Position numbers and translations under genes: made by a program | Part shown: piece after piece, positions 6,325 through 7,931 of the stretch | Position numbering within the stretch: position 1 is the stretch's first letter | Layout of the letters: every line of letters starts with the position of its first letter | The notes under the pieces: model-generated | Told to the model about the DNA's origin: nothing | Seen by the model: the letters and a program-made list of their open reading frames with translations, nothing else | Database searches by the model: none | NCBI GenBank assembly: GCA_036524155.1 | Contig: DATDCV010000166.1 | Location: 1 to 7,931 of the forward strand | Direction of reading: 5' to 3' | From: DATDCV01 sp036524155 | GTDB taxonomy: Bacteria; Verrucomicrobiota; Verrucomicrobiia; Limisphaerales; UBA8199 | Length of the DNA stretch: 7,931 bases

Positions 6325-7803
6325 CTAGGCCTCGTTGAAAAGTTCGATTTTCTTGAACCGGCAAAACCGTTTGAGGTCGGGCACCAGGTCGCCGTAGCAA
6401 GTGACCCGATGGAGGCCGTGCGACCAGTTCTGCCAGAGTTTTTTGATGTCGCCGTCGACTTTGACTGTGATTTTCGTGCGACACCCGCGGTCGCAATCGG
6501 GCGCTTCGATGATATCGCCCGTAAAGTACTGGAGGCGGTCCATGCCGACAAACACCGCCTGAGTGACCTTCTGCCCGACGCGCATGCTGACCTGGGGGAC
6601 ACAGCCTTCCTGGCGTTCCATGATCGTGCGCAGTTTGAAGGGCGCGCGCGGCCCGGTCGGGCCATCCATGCGTGTCGAGCCGAGGCAATGAGCCAGGATG
6701 ATCGCCTGTTTGGATTCGTCGACGGTGGGGTCGCTGATGAAGCCGGGACGGCCGGAAAGGCCCTGCATCAGCAAAAAGGTCATCGCGCTGGTCAGGTCGG
6801 ACTCGCAAATGCCGGCCAGGCCCATGTCGTTTAGGCGCACAAAGCCGACGCACGGAAACGCCGGCAGTTTTCGATACGCGGAGCCGTAGCAATCCACCGT
6901 CAGGCAGGTCGCGTTTTCCTCGGTCATGATTTCCTCGAACGCCAGAGCAAGACGGCAGGATTTGAGGATCTCGTCGCGCGGGGGTTCGACGACTTTATAG
7001 GCCGCTTTGATTAGGCGCCGGGTTTCCTGCTCCGCGGCCTTCAAATCGATCGAGTCGTAAACCGACTGCATGCGAGCCAAATCCACAATCTTCATCTCCG
7101 TGCCGAATTTCTCCGCCACCGCTTTGGTGAACTCGGGAGGGAGCGCGCGCGCGGTCACGTTGAGCAGCTTCGCCTCGCGGAGGTGGTGGATGGCGCGGAA
7201 CGGGCGGATGGCGCTTGCCAGTTCATTCAGGTCGCTGGTGAGCAGGCACTCGAGTTGTTCTCCGCCAGGCTCGTTGCGCAGCGCGCCAAATCTGGTCCAC
7301 TCATGCCCGGAATACGGAGCCGCGAACAGGATCGTGGGCTTCCCGGCCGCGAGAATCGCGCGCGCCAGCCCCTCAACGCCCATCGAGAGATGGATCAGCA
7401 AAATGCCGTCCGCCTCCGCCAGCCGGGTCCCAAGCCCATCCACTTCCGCTTTGGTGGTGACCAGTTGGTTTCCCAGGAACTCGACGTCCGCGAAATCTTT
7501 GCGTGCGAACACCTCCTCGTACCGCTGCCGTTCAGGTTCAAGTTGCAGTTTCGGAGTTGGCCAGTGTGCCTGCGGGATGCCCAGGTATAGTTTCGCGACT
7601 TTGACTTTCGATTTCCTGCAGCCGGGACTGATCAGGGTGGTCGAGGTCGCCGACGATGCTGCGGCGACAAGCTGCCCGGGGTGCAGGCAGCAGGCGCAGC
7701 CGCCGGCAAAACCCAGCGATAACCGCAGAAAGGACCGGCGATCGACCGCCGGCGCCAGGGGTGAATGGGATAAGAGGGATGCGTAAATCGAAGGTGGTTT
7801 CAT
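6325..7803 (-). CDS. Tat-exported L-fucose/L-arabinose-isomerase-like protein
   Basis: The 492-residue product opens with a twin-arginine signal: DRRSFLRLSLGFAGG (21-35) matches the RRxFLK motif before a hydrophobic stretch. Cleavage could fall near 48-52, or Cys36 (AGGC) could be a lipid attachment site. The mature part has two parts. An alpha/beta N-terminal half (about 66-280) carries KVAKLYLGIP and GKPTILFAAPYSG. The second half is like the fucose-isomerase fold, with CESDLTSAMTFLLMQGLSG (333-351), SDPTVDE (357-363), AHC (371-373) and GLHRVTCYGD (463-472). Glu334 and Asp358 are 24 apart, the same spacing as E. coli FucI metal ligands Glu337 and Asp361; His465 or His372 would be the third. 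FucI is cytoplasmic and longer, so export is odd and the reaction here is unknown. ATG 7803 is the start; no Shine-Dalgarno lies at normal distance. Context is glycan-related, not specific. Confidence 0.78.
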   Translation of the reverse strand: MKPPSIYASLLSHSPLAPAVDRRSFLRLSLGFAGGCACCLHPGQLVAAASSATSTTLISPGCRKSKVKVAKLYLGIPQAHWPTPKLQLEPERQRYEEVFARKDFADVEFLGNQLVTTKAEVDGLGTRLAEADGILLIHLSMGVEGLARAILAAGKPTILFAAPYSGHEWTRFGALRNEPGGEQLECLLTSDLNELASAIRPFRAIHHLREAKLLNVTARALPPEFTKAVAEKFGTEMKIVDLARMQSVYDSIDLKAAEQETRRLIKAAYKVVEPPRDEILKSCRLALAFEEIMTEENATCLTVDCYGSAYRKLPAFPCVGFVRLNDMGLAGICESDLTSAMTFLLMQGLSGRPGFISDPTVDESKQAIILAHCLGSTRMDGPTGPRAPFKLRTIMERQEGCVPQVSMRVGQKVTQAVFVGMDRLQYFTGDIIEAPDCDRGCRTKITVKVDGDIKKLWQNWSHGLHRVTCYGDLVPDLKRFCRFKKIELFNEA

Positions 7804-7812
7804 GAGCCAAGG

Positions 7813-7840
7813 TTTATACTCCCACCCGGGTAACGGGCAA
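7813..7840 (-). promoter_or_regulatory. Predicted promoter of the isomerase-like gene
   Basis: On the minus strand TTGCCC (7835-7840, four of six -35 matches) and TATAAA (7813-7818, five of six -10 matches) are 16 bp apart. The -10 ends 9 nt before the ATG at 7803, so the leader would be about 1-3 nt. The geometry mirrors the nagB promoter. It is a match by eye only. Confidence 0.4.
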
Positions 7841-7883
7841 GGCCTATCTACAGGGCCGCACCAATTCTAATTCTGGAATCCGA

Positions 7884-7904
7884 GTTGCGGAGCACTCCGG
7901 CAAC
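7884..7904. other. Bulged hairpin at the right edge
   Basis: GTTGCGGAG and CTCCGGCAAC are reverse complements except for one bulged base, with a very small loop. The flanking 128 bp (7804-7931) have no recognisable gene, although minus-strand frames are open for about 20-28 codons to the edge, so the tail of an upstream gene cannot be excluded. The hairpin has no T-tract. Confidence 0.3.
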
Positions 7905-7931
7905 CTGGCCTGCCGATGTTGGTCGCCCCTT

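Noticed and set aside
6123..6665. 180-codon minus-strand open frame reading through the palindromic element
   Set aside because: Most of it is an off-frame reading of the isomerase-like gene and the rest translates the 98-bp palindrome; such repeat-derived peptides are often wrongly annotated.
7848..7931. Tail of an upstream minus-strand gene
   Set aside because: More than one minus-strand frame is open for about 20-28 codons to the edge, none gives a recognisable C-terminus, and the stretch is too short to decide.
1..7931. Defence, secretion or other novel multi-gene system
   Set aside because: The genes recognised are metabolic, glycan-active or methyltransferase types, with no nuclease, helicase, toxin, reverse transcriptase or pore-forming signatures; I do not claim a new system here.

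Overview
The window is GC-rich and carries six protein genes, one of them cut by the left edge, plus a compact block of palindromic repeats. The gene content points to a Verrucomicrobiota-like or other PVC-group heterotroph: a large secreted sugar-binding protein, a Tat-exported L-fucose-isomerase-like protein, an (alpha/alpha)6-barrel glycosidase, few Shine-Dalgarno sites and interspersed palindromes. This placement is inference; there is no rRNA or ribosomal marker here.

Left part (1-2870): a minus-strand secreted protein runs off the left edge (1-1807). It has a signal peptide, a jelly-roll carbohydrate-binding-like domain and the start of a glycosidase-like region. It is divergently arranged with nagB (glucosamine-6-phosphate deaminase, 1881-2666, plus). 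The 73 bp between them holds a good sigma70-type promoter that would give nagB an almost leaderless mRNA. The 204 bp behind nagB contain inverted-repeat sequences.

Middle (2871-5947): a class I SAM methyltransferase (plus, GTG start with a clear ribosome binding site) converges on, and overlaps by 64 bp, a NodB-type polysaccharide deacetylase (minus). The deacetylase follows, after 54 bp, a secreted (alpha/alpha)6-barrel glycoside hydrolase on the same strand, so those two may form a transcription unit.

Right part (5948-7931): between the glycosidase and the next minus-strand gene lie two overlapping inverted repeats (6011-6219). One is a perfect 21-bp-armed palindrome able to fold as a four-way cloverleaf, and it appears to be inserted in the end of the other. 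Next comes a Tat-signal, L-fucose/arabinose-isomerase-like protein (6325-7803). The last 128 bp contain its likely promoter and no recognisable gene.

Taken together the genes fit glycan and amino-sugar handling: secreted binding and hydrolysis, deacetylation, sugar isomerisation and entry of glucosamine-6-P into glycolysis. Shared regulation cannot be shown from sequence. I see no defence, secretion or CRISPR system. The most unusual items are the nested palindromic elements, the exported isomerase-like protein and the unfamiliar C-terminal half of the truncated secreted protein.
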